From an uncultured Sphingomonadaceae bacterium (GTDB lineage: Bacteria; Pseudomonadota; Alphaproteobacteria; Sphingomonadales; Sphingomonadaceae): a DNA stretch of 64,000 nucleotides. Where the stretch lies: the NCBI GenBank assembly GCA_947258815.1, contig CAMYJW010000027.1, positions 1 to 64,000 on the forward strand. The letters run 5' to 3'. Made by a program: the position numbers and the translations under genes. Positions 48,243 to 58,091 of this stretch are shown piece by piece. Position 1 is the stretch's first letter; each line of letters starts with the position of its first letter. The notes below the pieces were generated by a model, which saw only the letters and a program-made list of their open reading frames with translations, did not search any database and was not told the DNA's origin.

Positions 48243-50915
48243 TCAGAATCGAAAACGTCCGCCAACGCCAAAAGTGCGCGGCGCATTGGGATACCCGGTA
48301 ACCGCGCCGATTTGCGCGGGCGTATCGAAGATTTGCTCGATATGCCGGTCGTTGAGAAGATTACGCGACCAGATTGTCAGTTCCAGGCCATTGCCCATCG
48401 CGTATGTAATCGAAGCGTTGAGATTCTCGATCTCGCGCGTAAACTGGTCCGCTGTGTCAAGCGCGGGCTGGAACGAACTGATCGCCCCGGTAATCGGATC
48501 GCGTTCGACAAACGCGGGCAAGCCTTCGATCAGTTGCGTTTCGTCTTCGTAATGGAAATCGACATGCACCAGAATGCGCTCATCCGAATTGGGCAGCTCG
48601 TGCACATAGTCCGCCGACAGAGTCAGCGATATTTCAGGAATACCGGCTGGCGGCACGCTGGAAAGATCGCCCGCGAACGACAGCGGAAAACTGTCATACT
48701 TGGGATCGAGATACGTCAGCGCAAATCCGAGTGTCAGCGGATCGACGGGCTGGAACGAACTCTCGAACTCAAATCCGAAAACGGATTGCTTGCCCGCATT
48801 GGCCAGCACGAACCCGGTGCCGGTAAAAATGTTGGACTGGAAGCCCTTTATTTCCTGCTTGAATATCGCAAAGTTCGCGCGCGCCGATCCGAAATTGGCT
48901 TTGACCCCGGCTTCATAAACGGTTGATTTCTCGGGGTCGGCAACGCGACTGCCATAGCTTTGATTGGCCACGCCGATACCCGCTGCTTCAATGGCGGCCT
49001 GCGCAGAAGCCGGCGGGCGGCTGTCGCGCGACAGATTGACCGAGCTGGCCTTGAACCCTTTGGCTATGCCCGCATAGACGCTGATATCGTCTGTCGCCTC
49101 GAAGGACAGCCGCGCAGTCCAGGACACGTTGTCGTCACTTGTCCGGCCGGTTTCCGCCGCATTGGGAACACTGAGAAACGGCGGAAAGAACTGCAGCGGC
49201 GCCAGCTGGTTGAGCGGATTGACCAGCGGGTTATTCTGATTGGCATCGGCAAACGCCGTAATCTGCTGGAATATCGGAGCGGTCGCGGGATTGCTTGCAA
49301 ATGCCAGAACCGCTCCCAGATCGGTCGGATCGACGCCCGCCCCCACCAGCCCGCCTGCCAGCAACAGCTGGTTGCGAAATGGCCCGTAGGCCGGATCGTT
49401 CAGATCCAGCCCGGCGAAAACATCGTTCGAATCGACGATCGCGGAGAAATTCTTCTTGTCGTTCGTATAGTTCACACCCCCGGTCAGCGTCAGCCGATCG
49501 GTGATTTCCAGATCAATCTGGCTGAAGATCGACCATGCCTCGTTGTTCAGCCGATAGCGTTCATCCAGCCCCTGCCCCGGAACGAAAAACTGGCCCAGAT
49601 AACGCGTGGGGTCACCTTCAAGTCCCCCGAATGTTCCTTCAAGATCGGGTATGCTCAGCGCGCCGCCGGTCGCGCCCTGCACCAGCAGGTTTGAATAGTT
49701 GCGCATATCCGCGCCCCATTGCACCTGGCTGTGCTGACGAATTTTCTCATCGAAATAATACGCACCCAGCAGCGTAGTCAGCCGATCGCCGATGTTGCCC
49801 GACACGCGAAATTCCTGGGTGAACGTCTCGATGCCCAGATCCTGCGAGAAGCGCTGCAACAGGTCTGCGCTGGAAAAGTCCGCATCCTGATTGGTGAACG
49901 CATCGGTATCGCGCCATGCCGTAATCGACGTGAGCGTGAAATCGCCCAGATCATGATCGACCTGCGCCGAGAACCCGTAGTTCTTGATATCGTTTATCGA
50001 ATCGAAGTTGCTGAATATGAACTTGTCGAACCGCTCATCGGGATTGTTGACGTCACCGCCAACAGCGCGGATCGCGCCCGTCGCGTCCGAATGCAGGACG
50101 CTCACCGCAGCGCAGCAGGCTTCGTCGATCCGGCCATAGTCTGCGATCAGGCGAACTTTGGTTCGATCACCCGGTTCCCATAGGAGCTGGCCGCGCGCAA
50201 ACCACCGGTCGCGCTCGTTGGCGCTGTTTCCGGTGCCGAAATCGCGATAGATGCCGTTGCGCCGGTTATACGCGCCGGTAAAACTGGCCGCGAGCGTATC
50301 GGTTAGCGGGCCGGTGACCACGCCTTTCACCACAACGGCATCGTAATTGCCGTACGATGCCTCGATATTGCCGCCCAGCTCAAACTGCGGCTCCTGGGTC
50401 ACGATCGAGACGACTCCGGCGGACGCGTTCTTGCCGAAGAGCGTGGACTGTGGACCGCGCAGCACTTCGATGCGCTGCACATCGGGCAGGTCGGCAATCT
50501 GGGAGGCGGTGCGCGAACGATAGACGTTGTCTATGAACACGCCGACCGACGGTTCGATACCGGCGTTGTTCGCGCCGTTGCCAAAGCCACGTATGAAGAA
50601 ATTGGTGTTGGCCGAGCTTTGCCGCTGGCCCACTTTCAGCGACGGAACAAGCGACTGGAGATCATTAAGATCGCGGATCTGCGCGCGCTCGATCGTCTCG
50701 CCAGATGTCACGGTGACGGCAACGGGAATGTCCTGCAACGTGGTTTCGCGCTTTGTTGCGGTAACGATAATTGCACCATCGTCCCACGCTTCATCTAAGG
50801 CGCCATTTCCGTCCTGCGCCAGTGCCGCAGATGAAACCGCCAGGGCGAACGAAGAAATGCCGGCATGAACGGCCAATCGCCCTCTCGTCACATATTGATT
50901 TGCAGACCCCTTCAT
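48243..50915 (-). CDS. TonB-dependent receptor
   Basis: An 890-residue outer-membrane receptor. Signal peptide ends at SSAALAQ; a TonB-box-like segment IIVTATKRETTLQDIPVAV leads to the plug (LNDLQSLVPSLKVGQ, FIRGFGN, VEVLRGPQSTLFGKNAS as IEVLRGPQSTLFGKNASAG) and a beta barrel ending in the terminal Phe (GGRFRF). The class is abundant in Sphingomonadales and usually takes up plant-like or aromatic compounds and siderophores; no ligand can be assigned. An unusual CC pair (DEACCAAVS) lies in an extracellular loop. Transcribed alone and divergent from typA. Confidence 0.95.
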   Translation of the reverse strand: MKGSANQYVTRGRLAVHAGISSFALAVSSAALAQDGNGALDEAWDDGAIIVTATKRETTLQDIPVAVTVTSGETIERAQIRDLNDLQSLVPSLKVGQRQSSANTNFFIRGFGNGANNAGIEPSVGVFIDNVYRSRTASQIADLPDVQRIEVLRGPQSTLFGKNASAGVVSIVTQEPQFELGGNIEASYGNYDAVVVKGVVTGPLTDTLAASFTGAYNRRNGIYRDFGTGNSANERDRWFARGQLLWEPGDRTKVRLIADYGRIDEACCAAVSVLHSDATGAIRAVGGDVNNPDERFDKFIFSNFDSINDIKNYGFSAQVDHDLGDFTLTSITAWRDTDAFTNQDADFSSADLLQRFSQDLGIETFTQEFRVSGNIGDRLTTLLGAYYFDEKIRQHSQVQWGADMRNYSNLLVQGATGGALSIPDLEGTFGGLEGDPTRYLGQFFVPGQGLDERYRLNNEAWSIFSQIDLEITDRLTLTGGVNYTNDKKNFSAIVDSNDVFAGLDLNDPAYGPFRNQLLLAGGLVGAGVDPTDLGAVLAFASNPATAPIFQQITAFADANQNNPLVNPLNQLAPLQFFPPFLSVPNAAETGRTSDDNVSWTARLSFEATDDISVYAGIAKGFKASSVNLSRDSRPPASAQAAIEAAGIGVANQSYGSRVADPEKSTVYEAGVKANFGSARANFAIFKQEIKGFQSNIFTGTGFVLANAGKQSVFGFEFESSFQPVDPLTLGFALTYLDPKYDSFPLSFAGDLSSVPPAGIPEISLTLSADYVHELPNSDERILVHVDFHYEDETQLIEGLPAFVERDPITGAISSFQPALDTADQFTREIENLNASITYAMGNGLELTIWSRNLLNDRHIEQIFDTPAQIGAVTGYPNAPRTFGVGGRFRF

Positions 50916-51021
50916 AACATCAACCCTCCTCGATTATTCGTACCGCCCGGCACGATTGACCGCTCCCTGTTCGGCCATCTTATGCAGATCGCGCCCGCTA
51001 TACTTGCGCTACCCGCACAGC

Positions 51022-51076
51022 GAGCAATAGCATTGCTCTATATCAACCGCCAAATATGCTGGCCAAATATGGCTGG
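51022..51076. promoter_or_regulatory. palindrome and tandem repeat between TonB receptor and typA
   Basis: In the 307-bp divergent gap (50916-51222) there is a perfect 7-bp dyad GAGCAAT-AGC-ATTGCTC (51022-51038) and, 11 bp further, a tandem repeat CCAAATATGCTGG / CCAAATATGGCTGG (51050-51076). Both are plausible protein-binding sites for control of the receptor; no regulator gene is adjacent. The rest of the gap shows no gene. Confidence 0.45.
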
Positions 51077-51222
51077 ATAGCCCGGCTGCGGATCGCACTT
51101 TTCCGGTCTTCGCGACAGGCCAGTCAGACAGACCGGTTGCCGCACGCGTCAGTTTCCGCTAAGGGCGCGCAGATATTGCGGCGCAATATACCCGGCACCG
51201 CCCCCAATCCAAAGGCAAACCT

Positions 51223-53076
51223 ATGTCCGCCCCAGAAACCAACGGCTCGCCCGGCGCCGCGCCGCTGCGCAACATCGCGATCATTGCTCACGTCGATCAT
51301 GGCAAAACCACGCTGGTCGATCAGCTGTTCCGCCAGTCCGGTACATTCCGCGATAATCAGCGCGTGGACGAGCGCGCGATGGATTCCAACGATCTGGAGA
51401 AAGAGCGCGGAATCACGATCCTTGCCAAATGCACCAGCGTCGAATGGAACGGCACGCGGATCAACATCGTCGATACGCCGGGCCACGCCGATTTCGGCGG
51501 TGAGGTTGAGCGTATCCTGTCGATGGTCGATGGCGTGATCCTGCTGGTGGACAGCGCCGAAGGCGCAATGCCGCAGACCAAGTTCGTCACCGGCAAGGCG
51601 CTCTCGCTTGGCCTTCGCCCGATTGTCGTCGTCAACAAGATAGACCGGCCCGATCAGCGCGCTTCCGAAGTGCTGGACGAAGTGTTCGATCTGTTCGTCG
51701 GCCTTGATGCCGATGACGATCAGCTTGATTTTCCATCGCTCTATGCATCGGGCCGCAATGGCTATGCCAGCACCGATATCGACGCGCGCGAAGGTACGCT
51801 CGATCCGCTGTTCGAAACCATTGTCAGCCATGTCCCCTCGCCCGGCCTTGATGCCGATGGGCCGTTTACGTTCCTGGCGACGCTGCTTGACCGTGACAAC
51901 TTCATGGGCCGCGTGCTGACGGGCCGGGTCCAGTCCGGCACGCTCAAAGTCAACGATCCGATCCACGCGCTCGATGCCGATGGCAACGTGATCGAAGCCG
52001 GACGTGCCTCCAAGCTGCTGGCCTTTCGCGGGCTTGACCGGGTTCCGGTCGACGAAGTGCGCGCCGGTGACATCGTCGCGCTGGCTGGGCTTGAGAAAGC
52101 CACCGTCGCCAATACCATTGCAGAACCATCGGTGACAACGCCGATCGCCGCCCAGCCGATTGACCCGCCCACGCTGGCCATGCGGTTTTCGGTGAACGAC
52201 AGCCCGCTGGCCGGGCGCGAGGGTGACAAAGTCACCAGCCGCATGATCCGCGACCGGCTGTTGCGCGAATCCGAAACCAATGTCGCCATTCGCGTCACCG
52301 AATCGGACGACAAGGACAGCTTCGAAGTGGCCGGACGTGGCGAACTTCAGCTTGGCGTGCTGATCGAAACCATGCGCCGCGAAGGCTTTGAACTGGGCAT
52401 CAGCCGCCCGCGCGTGCTGTTTCGCGATGGCGATGCGGGCCGCGAGGAACCTTACGAAACCGTCGTGATCGATGTGGATGATGAATACTCGGGCACCGTG
52501 GTTGAGCAGATGCAGCGTCGCAAGGCCGAACTGACCGAGATGCGCCCCTCCGGCCAGGGCAAGACGCGGATCACATTTTCCGCACCCAGCCGCGGCCTGA
52601 TCGGTTATCATGGCGAATTCCTGTCCGATACGCGCGGCACCGGCATCATGAACCGCCTGTTCGAGAAATACGGACCGTATAAGGGCCAGATCGCGGGCCG
52701 TGCCAATGGCGTGCTGATTTCCAACGGCACCGGCGAAACGGTGGGTTATGCGCTCAACGCGCTGGAAGATCGCGGCATCCTGTTCGTTGCCCCTCAGACC
52801 AAGGTCTATGAAGGCATGGTGATCGGCGAGAACGCCAAGCCCGACGATCTGGAAGTCAACCCGATGAAGTCCAAACAGCTCACCAACTTCCGCTCTACCG
52901 GCAAGGACGACGCGATCCGCCTCACCCCGCCCACGGTGATGAGCCTGGAGCAGGCCATCGCTTATATCGACGATGATGAGATGGTCGAGGTAACGCCCAA
53001 GTCGATCCGCTTGCGCAAGGCTCTGCTTTGTCCGCACGAACGCAAGAAGGCCGGGCGCAAGTCCGAGGCTGCCTGA
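51223..53076 (+). CDS. typA: translational GTPase TypA/BipA
   Basis: A 617-residue ribosome-associated GTPase: G1 [15 protein letters not shown]2 KERGITI, G3 [15 protein letters not shown]4 NKIDRPDQR, then EF-G-like domains ([35 protein letters not shown]) and the TypA-specific C-terminus ([22 protein letters not shown], broken). It assists ribosome assembly and stress adaptation. A 10-residue N-terminal extension precedes the usual start. Confidence 0.96.
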   Translation: MSAPETNGSPGAAPLRNIAIIAHVDHGKTTLVDQLFRQSGTFRDNQRVDERAMDSNDLEKERGITILAKCTSVEWNGTRINIVDTPGHADFGGEVERILSMVDGVILLVDSAEGAMPQTKFVTGKALSLGLRPIVVVNKIDRPDQRASEVLDEVFDLFVGLDADDDQLDFPSLYASGRNGYASTDIDAREGTLDPLFETIVSHVPSPGLDADGPFTFLATLLDRDNFMGRVLTGRVQSGTLKVNDPIHALDADGNVIEAGRASKLLAFRGLDRVPVDEVRAGDIVALAGLEKATVANTIAEPSVTTPIAAQPIDPPTLAMRFSVNDSPLAGREGDKVTSRMIRDRLLRESETNVAIRVTESDDKDSFEVAGRGELQLGVLIETMRREGFELGISRPRVLFRDGDAGREEPYETVVIDVDDEYSGTVVEQMQRRKAELTEMRPSGQGKTRITFSAPSRGLIGYHGEFLSDTRGTGIMNRLFEKYGPYKGQIAGRANGVLISNGTGETVGYALNALEDRGILFVAPQTKVYEGMVIGENAKPDDLEVNPMKSKQLTNFRSTGKDDAIRLTPPTVMSLEQAIAYIDDDEMVEVTPKSIRLRKALLCPHERKKAGRKSEAA

Positions 53077-53144
53077 CACCCGCACCACGCGCGGCTCTTA
53101 AACCGGCGACGGCGAACGCCTTTCACAGCCGTGCCAATCCGCGT

Positions 53145-54284
53145 ATGATCGGGCAAATGACGCGCGCCTTTGCCTTTGCCTGCTTTCCTGTCCGACGCCA
53201 GACAGGTTGTGCGCCGCACTGCCTTTCGCGAATTTTCGCGAGGTTCCGGGCTGACGGGCAGGTTTTGCGACGGGCCGCGCGCGCCGCCCTGCTTATGGCG
53301 ATCACGGCCGGTTCCGGGCTGATCGGCGTGGCACAGGCCAACGATGCGGAAGCCGGAATCGGGGTTGGCGGGATTGTGCTTAAGCCTTCCGCTGCGATCG
53401 TGATGGAAGCCGAAGATCTCTATATTTCCGAAGAGATCGTGCGAGTAACATACCGGTTTCGCAATCCCACGGATCGCGCGATCACCACCACCGTCGCGTT
53501 TCCAATGCCGCGCCAGCCGCGCGGGATGGCGGATCACTGGTATGATATGGACCGCCCGCATGATTTTTCCGGCTTCGGGTTCAACACCAAAGTCGATGGC
53601 AAGCCGGTCCGCCTCAAACAGATCGACCGGGCGATGATCGGCGATCGCGATGTCACCCAGCGGATCGCGGAGCTTGGCTGGCCGCTCTATTGGGTGAACG
53701 CGAGCGGCTATTCCGACTTGTTCGAAAAGATGGATGCGGCACAGCGCAAGGCGTTTGCCGCCGAAGGGCTGGTGATTGAAGAGGAAATGTTCGATTTCCG
53801 TCCTGTGCCTGCGTGGGACCTGGCCACCTTTTTCGTGCGTGAACAACGGTTTCCGGCCAGTTCGACCGTCACGGTGGAGCATGAATATGTGCCGATGACT
53901 GGTGGCAGCGTGGGCGGCGCGCTGCACAAATCCGTCCGCGAGGACAGCCCGGAAATTCGGGAGGCTTATCGCGCGGATTACTGCGTTGACGATCATTTCC
54001 TGCGCGGGGTGGATCGTCGGCTGGCGCGCAGAAAGCCGGGTTATGTCCATTACTATTCCGAGACATGGATCGGTTATGTGCTGTCATCGGGCGCTAACTG
54101 GAAAGGGCCGATTGGCGATTTCCGGCTGGTGGTCGACAAGGGATCGACCGATAACCTCGTCAGCTTCTGTATGGATGGAGTGAAGAAGATTTCGCCCACC
54201 CGCTTTGAAGTGCGCAAAACCGGGTTCAATCCGAAACGCGACCTGAAAATCCTGATCGCGAAATTCCATGAAGTGGAGGAGTAG
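53145..54284 (+). CDS. DUF4424 family secreted protein
   Basis: The mature part (GIGVGGIVLKPSAAIVMEAEDLYISEE, broken; RFRNPTDRAITTTVAFPMP; a C-terminal SFCMDGVKKISPTRFEVRKT) matches DUF4424, a family of unknown periplasmic function. The true start is uncertain: ATGs at 53145 and 53157 would leave a 45-residue leader before the hydrophobic stretch, while a TTG at 53265 or ATG at 53295 would give a normal signal peptide (LRRAARAALLMAITAGSGLI, cleavage after AQA). It follows typA in the same direction. Confidence 0.8.
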   Translation: MIGQMTRAFAFACFPVRRQTGCAPHCLSRIFARFRADGQVLRRAARAALLMAITAGSGLIGVAQANDAEAGIGVGGIVLKPSAAIVMEAEDLYISEEIVRVTYRFRNPTDRAITTTVAFPMPRQPRGMADHWYDMDRPHDFSGFGFNTKVDGKPVRLKQIDRAMIGDRDVTQRIAELGWPLYWVNASGYSDLFEKMDAAQRKAFAAEGLVIEEEMFDFRPVPAWDLATFFVREQRFPASSTVTVEHEYVPMTGGSVGGALHKSVREDSPEIREAYRADYCVDDHFLRGVDRRLARRKPGYVHYYSETWIGYVLSSGANWKGPIGDFRLVVDKGSTDNLVSFCMDGVKKISPTRFEVRKTGFNPKRDLKILIAKFHEVEE

Positions 54285-54388
54285 CGCGAGGTTAAGTGTC
54301 GGTTCAGGCGAATCGGCGTTTGTTATGGCGTGACGCTGGACGGAACTCGCCGCCCCGACCGGCTGGAACAGGAAGGGAGACAAGCGAT

Positions 54389-54901
54389 ATGTTGAACACT
54401 CTCAAACGCGCAACCCTCGCCCTCGCATGTGTCGCGACCAGCCTTACCATGGCGAGCGCTGCTGAAGCGCGGGATCGTTATCGTGATCGCGGCGACGATG
54501 CCGCCATCGCGATCGGCGCGGGTCTGATCGGCCTTGCCATCGGCGCTGCAATCGCGGACCGGAGTGACCGGCACTATTACGACCGCGCCTATTATCCGCG
54601 CCGCCGCTATGTCACCGTGCGCGACTATCCGGGTCATTATTATTACTACGACGGTTATCCGCGCCGCTATTATCGCGATCGCCACTATGGCCGCTATTAT
54701 CGCGACTATTATCAGCGGCGCCATCACAACCGCTGGGATCAGGGCCGCCGCCGGTATGACAATTATTATGGCCGCCGCCACTATGACCGCAACGGCTATC
54801 GCCGCGACAACCGCCGCACTTATCGGCGCGGTTACAGGGACGGATACCGCGATCACCGCCGGGGCGAATACAGGCGCGATCGGGGCCACTGGCGCCGCTG
54901 A
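54389..54901 (+). CDS. secreted Arg/Tyr-rich repetitive protein
   Basis: A 170-residue protein with a signal peptide (LKRATLALACVATSLTMASA, cleavage before EARD), a glycine-zipper-like helix (AIAIGAGLIGLAIGAAIAD) and then 110 residues made almost only of Arg, Tyr, Asp, His and Gly (YYRDRHYGRYYRDYYQRRHH and similar). The tail would be very basic and could bind the cell surface, polyanions or nucleic acid; this is inference. GGAAGGGAGA lies 8 bp before the ATG. Confidence 0.8.
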   Translation: MLNTLKRATLALACVATSLTMASAAEARDRYRDRGDDAAIAIGAGLIGLAIGAAIADRSDRHYYDRAYYPRRRYVTVRDYPGHYYYYDGYPRRYYRDRHYGRYYRDYYQRRHHNRWDQGRRRYDNYYGRRHYDRNGYRRDNRRTYRRGYRDGYRDHRRGEYRRDRGHWRR

Positions 54902-54969
54902 CATCATGCCGCTCCATTTGATGTGAGAGTCTCTCGCCTCGCCTCTCGCCAAGCGGGTTGGGCGCGGCT

Positions 54970-56163
54970 ATGGCCCGCAGTCAAATGGAAACCGCCGATC
55001 TTCGCATTGCCCTGTTTTCGGGTAATTACAATTATGTCCGTGATGGCGCCAATCAGGCGCTGAACCGGCTTGCCGACTATCTGTTGCGCCAGGGCGCGGC
55101 GGTGCGCGTCTACGCCCCCAAAGTCGCCGAGCCGGCGTTCGCGCCGACCGGAGACCTTGTTGGCGTTCCAGCGATGCCCTTCCCCGGCCGTGGCGAGTAT
55201 CGTCTGCCGCTGGGGCTATCGCGGGCAGTCAGAGCCGATCTTGCGGCATTCGCGCCCAACGTTTTGCATGTTTCTTCGCCCGATCCCTCTTCACACAGGG
55301 CCGTCAGCTGGGCGCGAAAGAGAGACCTGCCCATCCTGGCCTCGGTCCACACCCGGTTTGAGACATATCTGCGTTATTACAACATGGCCTGGGGCGAACC
55401 GGCCATCGAAGCGATCATGCGCCGCTTCTATCGCCGCTGCGATGCACTGGTCGCGCCATCGGAAAGCATGGCGCAAGTGCTGCGCGATCAGCGCATGGGC
55501 TTTGACATCGGCATCTGGTCGCGCGGCGTGGATCGCGATGTGTTCAATCCGGGCCGCCGATCAAATGCATGGCGCCAATCGTTGGGCATTGCCGACAACG
55601 ATGTCGCGATCGGCTTTCTCGGTCGACTGGTGATGGAAAAGGGGCTCGATGTCTTTTCCGATTCGATCGACGAACTCAGATCGCGCGGCGTGCCGCACAA
55701 AGTCCTCGTTATCGGCGAAGGCCCCGCACGCGCGTGGTTCGAGGCGCGCATACCAGATGCAATCTTCGCCGGTTTTCAGCAGGGCCCCGATCTGGGTCGT
55801 GCGGTTGCCGGTATGGACGTCTTGTTCAACCCCTCGGTCACCGAAACCTTTGGCAATGTAACACTCGAAGCCATGGCTTGCGGGCTGCCCGTGGTCGCCG
55901 CCGAAGCGACAGGGAGCCAAAGCCTTGTCGACGACCATGTGTCGGGCCGGCTCGTGCGCCCCGGCGCGGTGCATCAGTTCGCCGAAGCGCTCAAATCCTA
56001 TGTTGAAAGTCCGCAATTGCGGACAAATCACGGCCTGGCCGGAGAACAGCGCGCCCACGAATTTTCGTGGGACAGGATCAACGAGACCGTGGCTGCAACA
56101 TATCTGCGCCTGATCCGCCAGAAGGAGAAAACCCTGAATGCTCTAATCCGGCGCAGCGCATGA
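54970..56163 (+). CDS. glycosyltransferase family 4
   Basis: A 397-residue GT-B enzyme of the group containing mannosyl- and sulfoquinovosyl/glucuronosyl-diacylglycerol synthases: N-terminal RIALFSGNYNYVRDGANQAL, VLHVSSPDPSSHRAVSWAR, ILASVHTRFETYLRYY, VAPSESMAQVLR and the donor-site motif SVTETFGNVTLEAMACGLPVV with E-x7-E. It probably glycosylates a membrane lipid. The last codons (LIRRSA and the stop) fall in repeat copy E, so the original C-terminus may have been altered by that element. Confidence 0.9.
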   Translation: MARSQMETADLRIALFSGNYNYVRDGANQALNRLADYLLRQGAAVRVYAPKVAEPAFAPTGDLVGVPAMPFPGRGEYRLPLGLSRAVRADLAAFAPNVLHVSSPDPSSHRAVSWARKRDLPILASVHTRFETYLRYYNMAWGEPAIEAIMRRFYRRCDALVAPSESMAQVLRDQRMGFDIGIWSRGVDRDVFNPGRRSNAWRQSLGIADNDVAIGFLGRLVMEKGLDVFSDSIDELRSRGVPHKVLVIGEGPARAWFEARIPDAIFAGFQQGPDLGRAVAGMDVLFNPSVTETFGNVTLEAMACGLPVVAAEATGSQSLVDDHVSGRLVRPGAVHQFAEALKSYVESPQLRTNHGLAGEQRAHEFSWDRINETVAATYLRLIRQKEKTLNALIRRSA

Positions 56164-56208
56164 GCGCTGCTCGTCCGGGCGCGTAAGCCTGAACGCAAAA
56201 CGCTCTAA
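56141..56208 (-). repeat. copy E of the dispersed repeat (half element)
   Basis: Read on the minus strand: TTAGAGCGTTTTGCGTTCAG, then GCTTACGCGC and GCGCTCATGCGCTGCGCC, closing with GGATTAGAG. It has the left half only, as copy D, and is flanked by TTAGAG/CTCTAA-like ends. It overlaps the end of the glycosyltransferase gene and lies before the convergent membrane-protein gene. Confidence 0.7.
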
Positions 56209-56639
56209 CGCAGAACACCCTCGCGATGCCACCGGAACGAATAGAGCAGCAACAGCACCGCCACGATCCAGATCATCAGCGTCATCGCATGCATCCCGCC
56301 CGTTTTCATCGCGTCGGGCATGTCGGCACCGAACTGGTAGAACGTGCTTGCCGCAAGGCCAAGAAGCGAAACGCCGAAGGCCAGCCGGGCGAGATGCGAT
56401 CGCAGCAATAGCAGAACCGATCCCGCAACCGCGCCCCACACGCCAAGCGCCCATGCCGCCATCACCCAGTATGGCATCGCATCGATATACAGAATCACTT
56501 CGGGCGGGAAATTCGCGAGATAGGCCGCGTCGCGAATATTCGTCATCACATAGTCATATGCGCCAAAGGCATTCCAAAGCAGGCTGAGACCAGCCGTGAC
56601 CCAGAACAGTTTCGGTACTTTTGCGGGATTCGTATCCAT
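56205..56639 (-). CDS. hypothetical four-helix membrane protein
   Basis: A 144-residue protein with four hydrophobic helices (LFWVTAGLSLLWNAFGAYDY, PYWVMAAWALGVWGAVAGSV, ARLAFGVSLLGLAASTFYQF, HAMTLMIWIVAVLLLLYSFR). The YDYVMTN motif after the first helix recurs in small uncharacterised sphingomonad membrane proteins, as far as I remember. ATG at 56639 is chosen over the frame opening at 56906, which is antisense of rarA. Confidence 0.8.
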   Translation of the reverse strand: MDTNPAKVPKLFWVTAGLSLLWNAFGAYDYVMTNIRDAAYLANFPPEVILYIDAMPYWVMAAWALGVWGAVAGSVLLLLRSHLARLAFGVSLLGLAASTFYQFGADMPDAMKTGGMHAMTLMIWIVAVLLLLYSFRWHREGVLR

Positions 56640-56771
56640 CGGCGCGATGCACCCCCTTTGGCTGTTGCCGCACATACAACGGATCGCCCGTGGCCACAAT
56701 CGGGCAAGCGCGACGGCGCTTGTGCCCGAATCTGTTTCGATCTGGGCAAATCGGACTATACCATTGCGCAT

Positions 56772-58091
56772 ATGCCCGATCTTTTCGCCAATGATCTGCC
56801 GGAAGACCCAGCCGACGTCGATGAAAGCGACGCGCCGCTGGCGAACAGGCTTCGTCCGCAAACCATCGGCGAAATCGTCGGGCAGGATCACCTGACCGGG
56901 CCGCAAGGCGCGATCGGCCGGATGATCGCGGCCGGCAAGCTGGGGTCCATGATCCTGTGGGGGCCGCCCGGCACCGGCAAGACCAGCATCGCAAGGTTGC
57001 TGGCCGATGCCGTGGGGATGCGGTTCGCCGCAGTCAGCGCGGTGTTCTCAGGTGTTGCAGACTTGAAGAAGGCCTTCGCATCCGCAGAAACTGCCGCAAG
57101 GGCCGGTCAACGCACGTTGCTGTTCGTTGACGAAATTCACCGCTTCAACCGCGCGCAGCAGGATGGCTTCCTGCCGTATGTTGAGCGGGGCACTGTCACA
57201 CTTGTCGGAGCGACCACCGAAAACCCCAGCTTTGCGCTGAACGCAGCTTTGCTCAGCCGTGCACAAGTGCTGATCCTTCACCGGCTTGACGAAGCCGCAC
57301 TTGGAACACTGCTCGATAGGGCGGAAGCGCTTGAAAACCGCCCACTCCCCTTGTCGCAGGACGCCCGCGCCGCGATGATCCATTCGGCCGATGGCGATGG
57401 CCGCTTCCTTCTCAACCAGGCGGAAACGCTGTTCGCGGCGGATATTGCCGAGCCGCTGTCCCCCGCGGCATTGGGCCAGTTCCTGCAACGCCGCGTCGCT
57501 GTTTATGACAAGGACCGTGACGGTCACTACAATCTGATCTCCGCCCTGCACAAATCATTGCGCGGTTCCGATCCGCAAGCCGCGCTCTATTATCTTGCAC
57601 GGATGCTGACAGCAGGAGAACAACCGCTATACGTTCTGCGTCGGCTCGTGCGCTTCGCTTCGGAGGACATCGGCCTTGCCGATCCGCAAGCCCTCACCCA
57701 GTGTCTTGCCGCCAGGGACGCCTTTGAATTCCTCGGGTCGCCCGAAGGCGAACTCGCGATTGTCCAGGCGTGCCTCTATTGTGCGACCGCGCCCAAATCC
57801 AATGCCGCCTATACCGCGCAGAAGGCCGCATGGAAAAGCGCGCGCGAAACCGGATCGCTCAGCCCGCCGCAACATATCCTCAATGCCCCGACGAAGCTGA
57901 TGAAGGACATCGGGCATGGCGAAGGCTATGCCTATGACCACGACACGCCAGACGGGTTTTCGGGAGACAATTACTGGCCCGAAGGCATAACCGCGCAAGA
58001 GTATTACCAGCCCGTCCCACGCGGATTTGAACGCCAGGTGATAGAGCGGATCGAATGGTGGAACAGGCAGCGGCGCGAACGCGGTGACTGA
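56772..58091 (+). CDS. rarA: replication-associated recombination protein RarA (MgsA)
   Basis: A 439-residue AAA+ ATPase: LANRLRPQTIGEIVGQDHL, Walker A WGPPGTGKTSIARL, Walker B LLFVDEIHRFNRAQQD, sensor 1 GATTENPSF and the C-terminal tetramerisation part (KSNAAYTAQKAAW, VPRGFERQ). It acts at stalled forks with SSB. ATG at 56772 is used; the upstream extension is not conserved. The stop overlaps the next gene by eight bases. Confidence 0.95.
   Translation: MPDLFANDLPEDPADVDESDAPLANRLRPQTIGEIVGQDHLTGPQGAIGRMIAAGKLGSMILWGPPGTGKTSIARLLADAVGMRFAAVSAVFSGVADLKKAFASAETAARAGQRTLLFVDEIHRFNRAQQDGFLPYVERGTVTLVGATTENPSFALNAALLSRAQVLILHRLDEAALGTLLDRAEALENRPLPLSQDARAAMIHSADGDGRFLLNQAETLFAADIAEPLSPAALGQFLQRRVAVYDKDRDGHYNLISALHKSLRGSDPQAALYYLARMLTAGEQPLYVLRRLVRFASEDIGLADPQALTQCLAARDAFEFLGSPEGELAIVQACLYCATAPKSNAAYTAQKAAWKSARETGSLSPPQHILNAPTKLMKDIGHGEGYAYDHDTPDGFSGDNYWPEGITAQEYYQPVPRGFERQVIERIEWWNRQRRERGD

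Noticed and set aside
51124..53088. 654-codon open frame on the minus strand
   Set aside because: It is the antisense of typA; the plus-strand frame has all GTPase motifs, while this one has no recognisable domain. High GC keeps antisense frames open.
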